Assembly (NCBI RefSeq): GCF_028289705.1
Contig: NZ_JANQOI010000007.1
Coordinates: 1-33,955 of the forward strand
Length of the DNA: 33,955 bases
Origin: Pelagibius sp.
Lineage (GTDB): Bacteria > Pseudomonadota > Alphaproteobacteria > Kiloniellales > Kiloniellaceae
Direction: 5' to 3'
The position numbers were made by a program, and so were the translations under genes. Of this stretch, positions 1-8,628 are shown piece after piece (position 1 is the stretch's first letter; the number at the start of each line of letters is the position of its first letter). The notes beneath the pieces were generated by a model. It had not been told where the DNA came from, did no database searches, and worked only from the letters and a program-made list of their open reading frames with translations.

Positions 1-157
1 CGCCAATCAGTCCCAGGGTTTCGCCACGCCGGATCTCAAAACTGACGCCGTTGGCCGCCTGCACCAGGGTTCCGGGATTGCCGGTCATGCGCCCCCAGAG
101 GCCGCGACGCGAGTCGTAGTGCTTGACCAGATCCTTGGTCTGAACCAGCGGAGTCAT
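1..157 (-). CDS. Peptide-type ABC transporter ATPase (DppF/OppF-like), cut by window edge
   Basis: This is the first 52 residues of an ABC ATPase; the rest lies beyond the left edge. Reading from the ATG at 157 gives [14 protein letters not shown], then a linker and the NGVSFEIRRGETLGLIG segment that normally sits just before the Walker A loop, so the window stops immediately before that loop. The start is firm: its ATG overlaps the TGA of the preceding ATPase gene by four bases (ATGA), a usual sign of translational coupling. In Dpp/Opp importers the second ATPase pairs with the DppD-like partner, which is the gene directly upstream here. The insert between the first beta strand and NGVSF (SRRGLWGRMTGNPGT) is typical of the F-type subunit. 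Substrate unknown. Confidence 0.85.
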   Translation of the reverse strand, partial: MTPLVQTKDLVKHYDSRRGLWGRMTGNPGTLVQAANGVSFEIRRGETLGLIG

Positions 158-1209
158 GACCGCTCTCCCCCGCCGTAGGCCACCTTCGGGGTCGGGTCCA
201 GGGCCGTCTCCAGCGCCGGGCTGATGCAACGCACCTGCCGAGCCTGCGCGACGGAGCGCATGGAGATCGGCGCCGCGCAAGCCGGTAGGGCTTGGGAGCA
301 GCGATCAAGAAAGCGACACTGCGGCGGCAGGTCGATCAGCTCCGGCACCGTGCCATCGATCGGCCGGATGCGTTCGCTGAGGTTCGACAGGCGTGGAATG
401 GAGCCCAGCAGTCCCTGGGTATAGGGGTGCAGCGGGTTATCGATGACGTCACGCGTCGGGCCGCTTTCGACCACCTGGCCCGCGTACATCACCACCACGC
501 GGTCACAGTATTCCGCCACCACGCCCAGGTCGTGGGTGATCAACACCACGCTCATGCCGAGCCGCTCGCGGATGTCCGCGATCAGCTCCAGCACCTGCGC
601 CTGGATGGTGACGTCCAGGGCGGTCGTCGGCTCGTCCGCGATCAGCAGCTTCGGCCTGCAGGCCAGAGCGATGGCGATCATGATGCGCTGGCGCATCCCG
701 CCCGAGAACTGGTGCGGGTAGTCGTCGAGCCGCCTCTCTGCCGAAGGGATACCCACCAGGTTCATCATTTCCAGGGCCTTGGCGCGGGCCTGGCGGGATC
801 TGGCACGGCGCGAGCCGGTGAGGCTGTCGTCGTGAGCCAGCAGCACTTCGATGATCTGGTCGGCGACGCTGTACGCGGGATTGAGGGCGGTCAGCGCGTC
901 CTGCATGGTCATCGCGATGTCCTTACCGCGCAGGCGCCGGTAGTCGGCGGGCGCAAGGCCGACGAGTTCGCGGCCCCGGAATCGGATCGAGCCGGCGTCG
1001 ATGCGGCCGGGCGCCTTGATCAGCCCCATGACGCTGGCGAAGGTGACGCTCTTGCCGGAGCCGCTTTCGCCGACCACGCCGAGGCACTCGCCGGCGGCGA
1101 CCTCCAGGCTCACCCCGTCGACAGCCGTCACCAGGCCGTCGCGGGTCTGGAAGCAGGTCTTGAGATCCCGGACCTCCAGGATCGTTTTGGGAGCTTCCGC
1201 CTCAGTCAT
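154..1209 (-). CDS. Peptide-type ABC transporter ATPase (DppD/OppD-like)
   Basis: This cytoplasmic ATPase of 351 residues powers the importer encoded by the neighbouring permease genes. Visible motifs are Walker A GESGSGKS (residues 47-54), the signature FSGGMRQR, Walker [13 protein letters not shown] and the switch His in ITHDLG. The C-terminal oligopeptide-transporter extension carries CRFLDRC, then LPAC and a later RC. That is the four-cysteine pattern which in Dpp/Opp ATPases binds an iron-sulfur cluster (family knowledge). The frame is open 14 codons further upstream, but I chose the ATG at 1209 because the protein then begins [13 protein letters not shown], as the family does, and overlaps the upstream permease by only 8 bases. 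The Q-loop reads [12 protein letters not shown], with Ala where Pro is more usual. Confidence 0.95.
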   Translation of the reverse strand: MTEAEAPKTILEVRDLKTCFQTRDGLVTAVDGVSLEVAAGECLGVVGESGSGKSVTFASVMGLIKAPGRIDAGSIRFRGRELVGLAPADYRRLRGKDIAMTMQDALTALNPAYSVADQIIEVLLAHDDSLTGSRRARSRQARAKALEMMNLVGIPSAERRLDDYPHQFSGGMRQRIMIAIALACRPKLLIADEPTTALDVTIQAQVLELIADIRERLGMSVVLITHDLGVVAEYCDRVVVMYAGQVVESGPTRDVIDNPLHPYTQGLLGSIPRLSNLSERIRPIDGTVPELIDLPPQCRFLDRCSQALPACAAPISMRSVAQARQVRCISPALETALDPTPKVAYGGGERS

Positions 1210-2110
1210 GGAACTTCGGGTCGAAGGCGTCGCGCAGCCCTTGGCTGACAACGTTGATGGAAAGAACCAGCAACAGGATCGCCAGCCCGGGGAATGTGCT
1301 CACCCACCAGGCATCCAGCATGAAGGAACGGCCGTCGGCGACCATGGAGCCCCAGGAGGCGGTCGGCGGCTGCACGCCGAGGCCGAGGAAGGACAGGCTG
1401 GCCTCCAGAATGATGACGTGAGCCATACGCACCGTGGAGACAACGACCACGGGCGAGAGGATGTTGGGCAGGATCTCGCGCAGCATGATGTAGCGGCGCG
1501 AACCGCCCATGGCACGGGCGGCCTCGACGTACTCGATCTCGCGGGCGGCCAAGGTCTCCCCGCGCACCACGCGGCAGGGTATGACCCATTCCTTGTAGGC
1601 CAGAGCCAGGATGATGTTTCCCAGGCCCGGGCCGGTCATGGCGATCAGGGCGATCGCGAAGATCAGGTAAGGGAAGCCCAACAGGATGTCGACGAGGCGG
1701 GAGATTACAATGTCGGTCCAGCCGCGCAGGTAGCCCGCGGCGAGCCCGGCCAGAGTGCCGATCGTCGTGGCGACCAGGATAACCGCGGCGCCGATGAAGA
1801 TGGAGACCCTTGCGCCGTAGATGATGCGGGAGAGGATGTCCCTGCCCAGGGCATCGCAGCCGAGCAGATAGGCCCACTCGCCGCCCGGCATCCAGGCAGG
1901 CGGCTGCAGGCGGCGGAAGAGGTCGGTCTCGTTGGGATCGTGGGGCGCGAAGAGCGGCGCGGCAAGGGCCATCAGAATGAAGGCGAGCACCACGCCCGCA
2001 GAGACCAGCGACAGTCTGCTCGTCGCGAAAAGCCGCATGTTGCGCGCGAAGAGGGACTCCGTGCGCAGCCCCGCAAGGTCCAGTTCTGTGCGGCTGACGG
2101 CATCGGTCAT
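1202..2110 (-). CDS. Peptide-type ABC transporter permease (DppC-like)
   Basis: Inner-membrane permease of 302 residues, normal for the DppC subunit. It has a cytoplasmic N-terminus, one transmembrane helix at about residues 30-52 (LVSAGVVLAFILMALAAPLF), then the periplasmic HDPNETD segment found in many DppC proteins. The five-helix core follows, starting near LGCDALGRDILSRIIYGAR. The EAA loop that docks on the ATPase reads EYVEAARAMGGSRRYIMLRE followed by ILPN. The C-terminal SFLGLGVQPP and WGSM motifs are also typical. It begins directly after the DppB-like gene and overlaps the ATPase gene by 8 bases, so the genes are co-transcribed. Membership of this family is clear; the cargo is not readable from sequence. 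Confidence 0.95.
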   Translation of the reverse strand: MTDAVSRTELDLAGLRTESLFARNMRLFATSRLSLVSAGVVLAFILMALAAPLFAPHDPNETDLFRRLQPPAWMPGGEWAYLLGCDALGRDILSRIIYGARVSIFIGAAVILVATTIGTLAGLAAGYLRGWTDIVISRLVDILLGFPYLIFAIALIAMTGPGLGNIILALAYKEWVIPCRVVRGETLAAREIEYVEAARAMGGSRRYIMLREILPNILSPVVVVSTVRMAHVIILEASLSFLGLGVQPPTASWGSMVADGRSFMLDAWWVSTFPGLAILLLVLSINVVSQGLRDAFDPKFHD

Positions 2111-3118
2111 CTAGAGGCGTACCCTGGGATTGAGAACCGTGTAGAGGATGTCGGCGAAGAAGTTCAGCATGACGTAGGTAACGGCATAGATCAGCACCGC
2201 CGCCTGAATCAGCGGGTAGTTGCGCACGAAAATGCTCTCGACGACCAGGCGCCCCAGGCCCGGCCAGCCGAACACCGTCTCGACAACCATGTTGCCGCCG
2301 AGCAGCGAGCCGGTTTCGATGGCCGCCACGGTCACCGTTGGGATCAGCGCATTCTTGAGCGCGTGCTTCACCAGGATCTTGTAGCGGCTGAGACCCTTGG
2401 CTTCGGCAAAGGTGATGTAGTCCTGTTCCAGAACCTCCAGCATGGAAGCCCGGGTCACCCGCATCAGGATGGAAGCCATGGGGAGGCCGAGGGTGACCGC
2501 CGGCAAGACGATGTGCGCCAAGGCATCGCCGAAGGCATCGAAGCGGCCGTGCAGCAGCGTGTCGATCAGTAGCAGATAGGTGATCGGCGGGACTTCCGAA
2601 GAGAAGCCCGCACGCCCTGAGACCGGCAAGACGTTCAAATGCACGGCGAAGAGCATGAGCAGCAGAATGCCGAACCAGAAGCCGGGCAGCGACACGCCGA
2701 AGAGCGAAGAGACGGTCGCCAGGCGGTCGAGCAGGCTGTTCTTCTTCACCGCGGCGATGACGCCCAGCGGGATCGAGAGGGCCAGCGCGAAGACCAGCGC
2801 CGCCAGGCTGAGTTCGATGGTCGCGGGCAGACGCGAGGCGATGACCTCCATCACCGGCTGGCGGTGATAGAAGCTGAGCCCGAAGTTGCCGGTGGCGGCG
2901 TTGCCGATGAACTTGACGAAACGCTCGAGCGGCGGCAGGTCGAGGCCCATGTCCTTGCGCAGGGCCTGTTCCTGTTCTTCGGTAACGTGCTGGTCGCCCA
3001 GCATGATATCCACCGGGTCCCCGGGGGTCAGCGTCATCATGATGAACACGATGGCGCTGACCCCGAGCAGCACGGGAAGGAGTTGAACAAGCCGCTCGAA
3101 CAGCTTTCCCAGCTTCAT
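2111..3118 (-). CDS. Peptide-type ABC transporter permease (DppB-like)
   Basis: Inner-membrane permease of 335 residues, the usual size for DppB. Helix 1 is at about residues 9-30 (LVQLLPVLLGVSAIVFIMMT) and is followed by the family hallmark LTPGDPVDIMLGD. The EAA loop is QDYITFAEAKGLSRYKILVK, followed by HALKNALIPTV. The C-terminal FGWPGLGRLVVE and RNYPLIQAAVL motifs are present. A purine-rich ribosome-binding region (GGGGAGGGG) lies about a dozen bases before the ATG. The TAG stop abuts the start of the DppC-like gene. It forms the translocation pore with that gene product. Confidence 0.95.
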   Translation of the reverse strand: MKLGKLFERLVQLLPVLLGVSAIVFIMMTLTPGDPVDIMLGDQHVTEEQEQALRKDMGLDLPPLERFVKFIGNAATGNFGLSFYHRQPVMEVIASRLPATIELSLAALVFALALSIPLGVIAAVKKNSLLDRLATVSSLFGVSLPGFWFGILLLMLFAVHLNVLPVSGRAGFSSEVPPITYLLLIDTLLHGRFDAFGDALAHIVLPAVTLGLPMASILMRVTRASMLEVLEQDYITFAEAKGLSRYKILVKHALKNALIPTVTVAAIETGSLLGGNMVVETVFGWPGLGRLVVESIFVRNYPLIQAAVLIYAVTYVMLNFFADILYTVLNPRVRL

Positions 3119-3157
3119 TGTGACCGCGTCCCCTCCCCAAGGACATCAGGGTTACAC

Positions 3158-3176
3158 ATCGGGCGAAGCGCCCTTA
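3158..3176 (-). terminator. Possible attenuating hairpin between binding-protein and permease genes
   Basis: In the minus-strand transcript, GGGCG (loop CTT) CGCCC forms a 5-bp stem-loop about 15 nt after the stop of the binding-protein gene and before the DppB-like start. No U tract follows. Such hairpins commonly stabilise or partly terminate the message so that binding protein outnumbers permease. This role is inferred. Confidence 0.35.
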
Positions 3177-3188
3177 GCACTCCGGCCT

Positions 3189-4721
3189 TTACTTCAAACA
3201 AGCGTCGTGCAGGTTGATGCGGCTGTCGGCGCTGGGCTGCCAGCCGGCGACCTGGTTGGAGACACCGTAGAGATCCTTGGCCACCCAGAGGTAGACTTTC
3301 GGCAGGTCCTTGTTCACGATGGCCTCCGCCCGGGCGTAGAGGGATGCGCGTTTCGCGCGGTCGGTTTCGGTGTTGGCGGCATCCAGCAAGGCATCCACCT
3401 CCGTGTTGGAATACCCCGAGGAATTGCCACGCCCCGCAGTGCGGTGCGTCGGCACGAAGATGCCCACCGGGTCCAGCGAACCGTTACCCCAGGACGTCAG
3501 CCACATCTGGCCGTCGATGGGCTTGCCTTTGGTGCGATAGCGGGCCTTCAGTTGAGAGGCTTCGTTGACAGCCACCTTGGTGCGGATGCCGGCCTTGGTG
3601 AGCAGCGAGGCAATGGCCTCTGCTGTCTCCTTGTTGGCCCCGTCGACGTCGAGGGTGACGTCAATCCCGTCCGCATGGCCGGCTTCGGCCAACAGGGCTT
3701 TGGCCTTGGCAAGGTCGTAGCCGTAGGTGGGCAAAGCCTCGTTCTTGCCGAAGGCGTCAGGGCTCAGGATGCCGTCAATAAGCGTCGCATTGCCGTCGAG
3801 AATCTTGTCGACGATCAGCTTGCGGTCCAGAGCGTAGGCCACCGCACGGCGCACACGCAGGTCATCGAAGGGCGCAGTCTGGTTGTTGAGCGCGATGAAG
3901 GTCGAGCGCGTGCCATTGACCGCCATGACGCGGGTGTTGGGGTTGCTCTCCACCTGCTTGACGTTGTGCGTCGGCAGGCCGTTGATGATGTGGACGTCGC
4001 CGGCCAACAGCGCTGCGACGCGTGAGGCGTTCTCCGGAATGACCTTGAAGATCACGCGGTCCACGCAGGCCTTGCCCATCGGCGGGATGTCGGCTGCGCC
4101 GCCATAGTAACCGTCGTAGCGTTCCATGATCACGGAGTCGCCGCGGCGCCATTCGACCAGCTTGAAGGGCCCCGTACCCGAAACAGAGCCGGCCATGCCG
4201 GCGGTGCCGACTTTCTCGACGTGGGCCTTCGAGACGACCTCCTGGAACGGCAGCATGGCCGGCAGAATGGGCCACGGCTCCTCCAGGATCATGTGGAACG
4301 TCCGATCGTCGATGACTTTGACCTCCTTCAGCGGACCGAGCAGGCTCTTGCGCGGGCTGGTCTGCCCGTCCATGGCGCCCTCCCCGGTCAGGCGGTCGAA
4401 GGTGAATTTCACGTCCGCGGCCGTCATCGGACTGCCGTCGTGGAAGGCCACGCCCCGCCGTAACTTGAACTCGTAGGTCGTTGGGTCGAGGGCTGTCCAC
4501 GACTCGGCCAGTTCGGGCACGACGTTCATCTGCGAATCACGAGTCAGCAGGCCGTCATGCATGTTGCGGATGATGGTTTGGGTTTCCCGATTGCGGTGGT
4601 TGGCCGGATCGAGGGTCAGCGCATCGGCCGTGAAGCCGATCCGCAGTTCCGCAGCCTCGGCCGCCGCCATCGGTAGGGCGATCATCGCGGCGGTGCATAA
4701 GGCAACCCATTTGAGTCTCAT
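3189..4721 (-). CDS. Periplasmic solute-binding protein, family 5 (DppA/OppA-like)
   Basis: A 510-residue periplasmic binding protein that delivers substrate to the importer encoded downstream. A Sec signal peptide spans about residues 1-23 (basic MRLK, hydrophobic stretch, AEA near the cleavage site). No lipobox Cys is seen. The mature protein starts ELRIGFTADALTLDPANH, and LAESWTALDPTTYEFKLRRG and VAFHDGSPMTAADVKFTFDR are the classic family-5 blocks. The C-terminal NTEVDALLDAAN block also fits. A strong AGGAGG ribosome-binding site (4729-4734) sits 7 bases before the ATG. First gene of the 4721-to-left-edge operon. Family 5 members carry peptides, nickel, opines, glutathione or plant compounds, so the peptide label is only a family name. 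Confidence 0.95.
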   Translation of the reverse strand: MRLKWVALCTAAMIALPMAAAEAAELRIGFTADALTLDPANHRNRETQTIIRNMHDGLLTRDSQMNVVPELAESWTALDPTTYEFKLRRGVAFHDGSPMTAADVKFTFDRLTGEGAMDGQTSPRKSLLGPLKEVKVIDDRTFHMILEEPWPILPAMLPFQEVVSKAHVEKVGTAGMAGSVSGTGPFKLVEWRRGDSVIMERYDGYYGGAADIPPMGKACVDRVIFKVIPENASRVAALLAGDVHIINGLPTHNVKQVESNPNTRVMAVNGTRSTFIALNNQTAPFDDLRVRRAVAYALDRKLIVDKILDGNATLIDGILSPDAFGKNEALPTYGYDLAKAKALLAEAGHADGIDVTLDVDGANKETAEAIASLLTKAGIRTKVAVNEASQLKARYRTKGKPIDGQMWLTSWGNGSLDPVGIFVPTHRTAGRGNSSGYSNTEVDALLDAANTETDRAKRASLYARAEAIVNKDLPKVYLWVAKDLYGVSNQVAGWQPSADSRINLHDACLK

Positions 4722-5136
4722 GTGACAGCCTCCTCAGGTTCTGTGTTGGTGCCTTGCGACCGGACGGATTCTTGGTCTTGTCTCCGCCCAGCACATTCAC
4801 TGCCACCACGAATGCAACCACTATGCCACCAAACCGGAGCTTTCATAGCTGTCTGATTCTAATCATTTATTCCGGCCGGCATGAACCGCTGGAAACGCGA
4901 GGCGAACTGCCCCACTTGGATTGTGCGTCAGTTCAGCGCAGTGTCGCGTGAGATTCGCGCATCGAGGGGGGCTTATCGCTCAGCGGTCGAATCCTGCGCG
5001 TCGGCTCCGCATACCAAGCCTCGGAGATGCGTGCCCAAGCCTCGGTGTCAGCTGCCGCGTTCCGCGGCCGGTGTGGCAGCGCCACAGCAATCGCGAAATC
5101 TCGGCCCGAATCCTCCGGGCTCCGTCCAGCGCGCGC
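4722..5136. other. Spacer of about 415 bases between two minus-strand transcription units
   Basis: No convincing gene. The right part (about 5090-5136) is the 3' trailer of the DMT permease operon. The left part must hold the promoter of the 4721 operon, but I cannot assign a clear -35/-10 pair. An 11-base direct repeat CCAAGCCTCGG occurs at 5014-5024 and 5035-5045, a 21-base period (two helical turns). Short ORFs here lack ribosome-binding sites and resemble nothing I know. Confidence 0.6.
5104..5120 (-). terminator. Weak hairpin after the DMT permease gene
   Basis: GCCCG (5104-5108) and CGGGC (5116-5120) form a 5-bp stem about 17 bases downstream of the DMT permease stop on the minus strand. 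No T run follows, so this is at best a weak or Rho-assisted end of the long operon. Confidence 0.25.
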
Positions 5137-6081
5137 TCAACATGGGGGCGCGGCCGCGTTTGGCTTATGACGGCTTTGACGCACGAGAATGACGAGGCCA
5201 CTGGCCATGATCAGCGCCATCCCGGCGACATCCCAGCCGTCCGGCACCTCGGCGAAGAACAGCCAGCCGAGCAGCCCGGCCCAGAACAGCCTGAGATAGT
5301 CCAGCCCACCCACAGCAACGGAGGAGGCCAGGCGGAAGGCCAGCGTCAGCAAAAGCTGCACCGCGAAAGCCAGCAGCGACAATCCGACCAGCAGCGGCCA
5401 GACCTCGGCGGCGCGCAGCCGCGCTACCGCCGCTTCGCCGTCGACGGCCGCCAGCAACGGGCCGCAGGCGACCGCGCCCATGGCGGCATAGAAAAACAGG
5501 ACGGCGAAGTTGGAACTCGCCGCCGGCATGAGGCGCAGGACGATCAGCATGCAGGCCGCGAGAAAAGAGCCGACCAGGATCACCAGAGCGAAGACGTTGA
5601 AGGCGGCGGCGCTCGGCCGCAGAACGATCAGCGCCCCGGCGAAACCCACCGCGATCGCCAGCCAATCGAGCCTGTCCGGCCGCTCACCCAACAGCGGGAT
5701 CGCCAGCAGGACAACGAACATCGGCGTGGTGAAGTTGATCGCCGTGACCGTGATCAGCGGCAGATGGGCGAGCGCCACGTAGAAACAGGCCATCGACGAG
5801 AGGCCGAAGGCGGCATGCCAGAGATGGGCCGGCTTATGGGCTCGCCGCAAGGCATCGACGTTGGCGGCAAGCGCCAAGGCCGGCAACAACAGCAGCAGGA
5901 CCAGGACGGAGCGCACCGCCATGATCTCCATGGCGCCGATCTCGTAGGTGTCGAGGACCTTGACGCAGAGCCCCATCAGGGGAATCACGACGGTGGTGCC
6001 GAGCATGGCGGCGACGCCGATGAGCGGACGGGGCGCCATGCGGTCCGTGCCGGCGCCCCGGTCTGCCGCCATCAGCCGCAC
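5137..6081 (-). CDS. DMT-superfamily permease (EamA-type, ten helices)
   Basis: A 314-residue integral membrane protein with two EamA repeats of about five helices each. The first runs from GVAAMLGTTVVIPLMGLCVK to AVGFAGALIVLRPS and the second from FNVFALVILVGSFLAACMLI to ALIMASGLVILV. The family exports or exchanges small metabolites and amino acids across the inner membrane; direction and substrate cannot be read. The frame opens with GTG at 6081. An ATG at 6072 or 6039 (MAPRPLIGV, just before helix 1) could be the true start, and no ribosome-binding site decides between them. It lies 23 bases after the CMD-family gene and is last in the long operon, so it may release a pathway product or take in a related compound. 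Confidence 0.85.
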   Translation of the reverse strand: MRLMAADRGAGTDRMAPRPLIGVAAMLGTTVVIPLMGLCVKVLDTYEIGAMEIMAVRSVLVLLLLLPALALAANVDALRRAHKPAHLWHAAFGLSSMACFYVALAHLPLITVTAINFTTPMFVVLLAIPLLGERPDRLDWLAIAVGFAGALIVLRPSAAAFNVFALVILVGSFLAACMLIVLRLMPAASSNFAVLFFYAAMGAVACGPLLAAVDGEAAVARLRAAEVWPLLVGLSLLAFAVQLLLTLAFRLASSVAVGGLDYLRLFWAGLLGWLFFAEVPDGWDVAGMALIMASGLVILVRQSRHKPNAAAPPC

Positions 6082-6104
6082 CCATCGGGCGGCAGCCCCG
6101 ACAC

Positions 6105-6512
6105 CTAGGCCTCTTCGGGCACGTCCTGGTCGACCCAGCCCTTGCCTTCCTGGAGTTCCTTGAAGGCCCGGCAGGAGGCTTCGAACGAGGGAACGCCGGC
6201 CGGCAGGGCGGCCATGAAGGCGGCCTCATAGACCTCCTGCCAGGTGGCGCCGTTCTTGATCGCGCGGGCCGCCGCCCACTCGATCCCCTCGCGGTCGCCC
6301 TTGACCGCGGTGGTCACGCCGACGAGGACCAGAAAGCGGGTCTTCAGGTCGAGGGCGCGGCCCTCCTCCTCGCCGAAGAGGGCGTAGGATGCGAGATTAC
6401 CATAGCGCTTCAGCAGTTCCGGATTGAGTTCCGCCAGGATGTCGTGGAACGGCAGGGTATAGCCGCGCACCGCGCGGATCTTTTCGAGCTCTTCTTTGCC
6501 CTCGGGTGTCAT
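6105..6512 (-). CDS. Carboxymuconolactone decarboxylase (CMD) family protein
   Basis: A small 135-residue all-helical protein. LPFHDILAELNPELLKRYGN followed by LDLKTRFLVLVGVTTAVKGD, then AARAIKNGATWQEVYEAAFM, matches the CMD fold. The redox CxxC of the AhpD branch is absent; the only Cys is near the C-terminus (EASCRAFKE). The His of gamma-carboxymuconolactone decarboxylase near the start of the core helix is replaced (EGIEWAAARA). It may therefore be neither a peroxidase partner nor a classical decarboxylase. AAGGAGG sits 11 bases before the ATG. It lies between the OYE flavoprotein (55-base gap) and the DMT permease, so it probably acts in the same pathway, with function unknown. Confidence 0.8.
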   Translation of the reverse strand: MTPEGKEELEKIRAVRGYTLPFHDILAELNPELLKRYGNLASYALFGEEEGRALDLKTRFLVLVGVTTAVKGDREGIEWAAARAIKNGATWQEVYEAAFMAALPAGVPSFEASCRAFKELQEGKGWVDQDVPEEA

Positions 6513-6567
6513 GACGATCGTCGCCTCCTTACCTGATGAGAATGAAAAATCCGGTGATGGCTGCTCG

Positions 6568-8592
6568 CTAGAGAGCGCGGCCCGCGCGCTCGCCCTCCTT
6601 GATGGCGTCGTTGGCGCGGCGCGGCGCCAGCGCGTCGCCGATCAGGTGCAAGTCGAGCGCGGCGCCCTCCGCCTGTAGCTCGTGGAACAGCGCGTCGCGG
6701 GCGCGGGCGCCGACCATCAGAACCACATCGTCGGCCGGGATCTCCACCGCTGCGCCGGTGTAGAGATCGCGGCAGAGGGCGCGGCCCGGCTCCACGGCGG
6801 TCAGTTCCACATCGACCCTGAAGTCCATGCCGAGCCGGCGCAGCATGCCGTGGGTCTTGCCCCAGTCGCGGCTGGCGGCGAGGTCCGGCGAGGGCTGGCC
6901 GAGCTGGGTCGCGAAGGTCACGCGGTGGCCGCGCCGGATCAGAACCTCGGCCACGACGGCGGCTTGCCGCCCGCCCAGGGCATCGAAGACCAACACCGTC
7001 TCGCCCAGCGCCGGCAAATCGTTCAGCACATCCAGATAACCGTAGACCCTTGCGCCGTCGCAGCCCGGGACCGGCGGGCCGTTCCAGTTCTGCGGGCGCA
7101 AGGGGGTCCAGCCGTGGCGCAGCGCCTCGGCACCGGTGGCGATCACCGCCGCCTCGAAGCCCTCGGCGCGCAGCCGCTCGCTATCGGCCAAGGTCTGCAG
7201 ACGGACCCGCACGCCGGTCTCGGCGAGACGGTCGCTCAGCCAGTCGACGATCCCCACCAGCTCGCGGCGGCTTTCCGCCTGTGCCCAGAGCGCCACCTGC
7301 CCGCCCAGCCGGTCCTTCGCCTCAAACAGGGTCACCTCGTGGCCGCGCCGGGCCGCCGTCAGCGCCGCGCGCATGCCCGCCGGGCCACCGCCGACGACAG
7401 CGACCTTCTTCGGTTCGGCCACAGGCTTCAGCGTATCGTCGGAGAACTGCCGCTCCGCCCCGGCGGCGGGGTTGTGGATGCAGGCGATGGGGGCCTGGGC
7501 GAAGATGGTCGTCATGCACCAGTTGGCGCCGACACAGGGGCGCACCTCCCGCGCCCGGCCCGAAGCCGCCTTGTTCGCCCAATCCGGATCGGCAATGAGC
7601 TGGCGCGCCATGCCGATGAAATCGCAGTCGCCGGCGGCCAGGAAGCCCTCGGCTTCCGCTGGCGAGACGATCCGGCCGGCGCCGACCACCGGCAAGTCCA
7701 CCGCCTGTTTGATCTTGCGGGTCGCCGGCATCTGGTAGCCGTGCTCGCCCGGCGCGGTCGGATAGATCAGCATCCGGTCCACGTAGGTGCCCTGGGAAAC
7801 GGAGATGTAATCGATCTTCCCGGTCGCCTCGAGCCGCCGGGCGATATCGGCCCAGGCATCGGGCGTCAGCCCGCCCTCATGCCCGTCATCGCCGTTGATC
7901 CGCACGCCGACCACCAGCTCCGGCCCGGCCTCGGCCCGCGTCGCCTCGAGGATCTCCTCCACCACCCGCAGGCGGTTCTCGATGGACCCGCCGAAGGCGT
8001 CGTCGCGGTGGTTGGTGGCCGGCGAGAGGAACTGGTTCAGGAGATAGCCGTGCGACATGCCGTGCACCTCGATGCCGTCCAGCCCGCCTTCCCGGGCATA
8101 GCGGGCAGACAGCCGATAGCCCTCGACGATCTTGTCGATATCGGCGGCGGTCATGACGTGAGGCATCTCCCGATAGACCGCACAAGGCACGGCGGAGGGG
8201 GCCCAGACCGGCAGGCCATTGGTCACCGAATTGGTCTGCCGCCCGCGGTGCCAGGGCTGGGCGAAGATCAGCGCGCCTTCGGCCTGCACCGGTCCCGCGA
8301 TCTTCCGGTACTGCTCGACCATCCGCGGGTCGAAGGCAAAGGCCTTGCCCTTGTAGGGCTGGGTCGTCGGATGGGTGGCCATCGCCTCCATGGTGATGAC
8401 GCCAACCCCGCCGCGCGCCCTGGCGACGTAGTAGGCGACATGCTCCTCGGTGAACAGATGATCCTTCACCAGCAGGGTCGCATGGGCCAGCATCCACACG
8501 CGGTTACGCGCCGTCCTGGGGCCCAGGCGCAAGGGACTCAGCAAGGTGGGAAAGGCCGGCGCGGCCGCGGCAGCAGACGAACTATCGGTCAT
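6568..8592 (-). CDS. Large OYE-family FMN/FAD oxidoreductase (2,4-dienoyl-CoA reductase/TMADH-like)
   Basis: A 674-residue two-module flavoenzyme. Residues about 13-350 are the FMN TIM barrel (TLLSPLRLGPRTARNRV; HGYLLNQFLSPATNHRDD; FGGSIENRLR). A cysteine region follows, then a Rossmann FAD/NAD(P) module with GGGPAG at 401-406. The family reduces enoyl groups or oxidatively demethylates amines. In the iron-sulfur segment the cysteines are C353, C359 and C371, but the usual second Cys is Ala356 (CVGANWC). I recall CVGA-type motifs in some amine-demethylase relatives, so this may be a branch trait rather than damage. The paralogue at 17930-19948 has all four Cys. It follows the importer ATPase with a 36-base gap, which suggests it acts on the imported compound. 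Confidence 0.9.
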   Translation of the reverse strand: MTDSSSAAAAAPAFPTLLSPLRLGPRTARNRVWMLAHATLLVKDHLFTEEHVAYYVARARGGVGVITMEAMATHPTTQPYKGKAFAFDPRMVEQYRKIAGPVQAEGALIFAQPWHRGRQTNSVTNGLPVWAPSAVPCAVYREMPHVMTAADIDKIVEGYRLSARYAREGGLDGIEVHGMSHGYLLNQFLSPATNHRDDAFGGSIENRLRVVEEILEATRAEAGPELVVGVRINGDDGHEGGLTPDAWADIARRLEATGKIDYISVSQGTYVDRMLIYPTAPGEHGYQMPATRKIKQAVDLPVVGAGRIVSPAEAEGFLAAGDCDFIGMARQLIADPDWANKAASGRAREVRPCVGANWCMTTIFAQAPIACIHNPAAGAERQFSDDTLKPVAEPKKVAVVGGGPAGMRAALTAARRGHEVTLFEAKDRLGGQVALWAQAESRRELVGIVDWLSDRLAETGVRVRLQTLADSERLRAEGFEAAVIATGAEALRHGWTPLRPQNWNGPPVPGCDGARVYGYLDVLNDLPALGETVLVFDALGGRQAAVVAEVLIRRGHRVTFATQLGQPSPDLAASRDWGKTHGMLRRLGMDFRVDVELTAVEPGRALCRDLYTGAAVEIPADDVVLMVGARARDALFHELQAEGAALDLHLIGDALAPRRANDAIKEGERAGRAL

Positions 8593-8628
8593 GCTAGATC
8601 CAGTGTTGAGAAGAAAAAGGGGGAGCGG

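Noticed and set aside
1001-2572. A 523-codon plus-strand open frame across the first importer permeases
   Set aside because: Antisense mirror frame of high-GC coding sequence; the product resembles no family and the opposite strand has intact DppC/DppB motifs.
4965-5010. tRNA-like strings (CGCTCAGCGGTCGAATCC)
   Set aside because: The D-arm-like and T-loop-like pieces are adjacent rather than spaced, the T stem does not pair, and there is no anticodon arm or acceptor stem.
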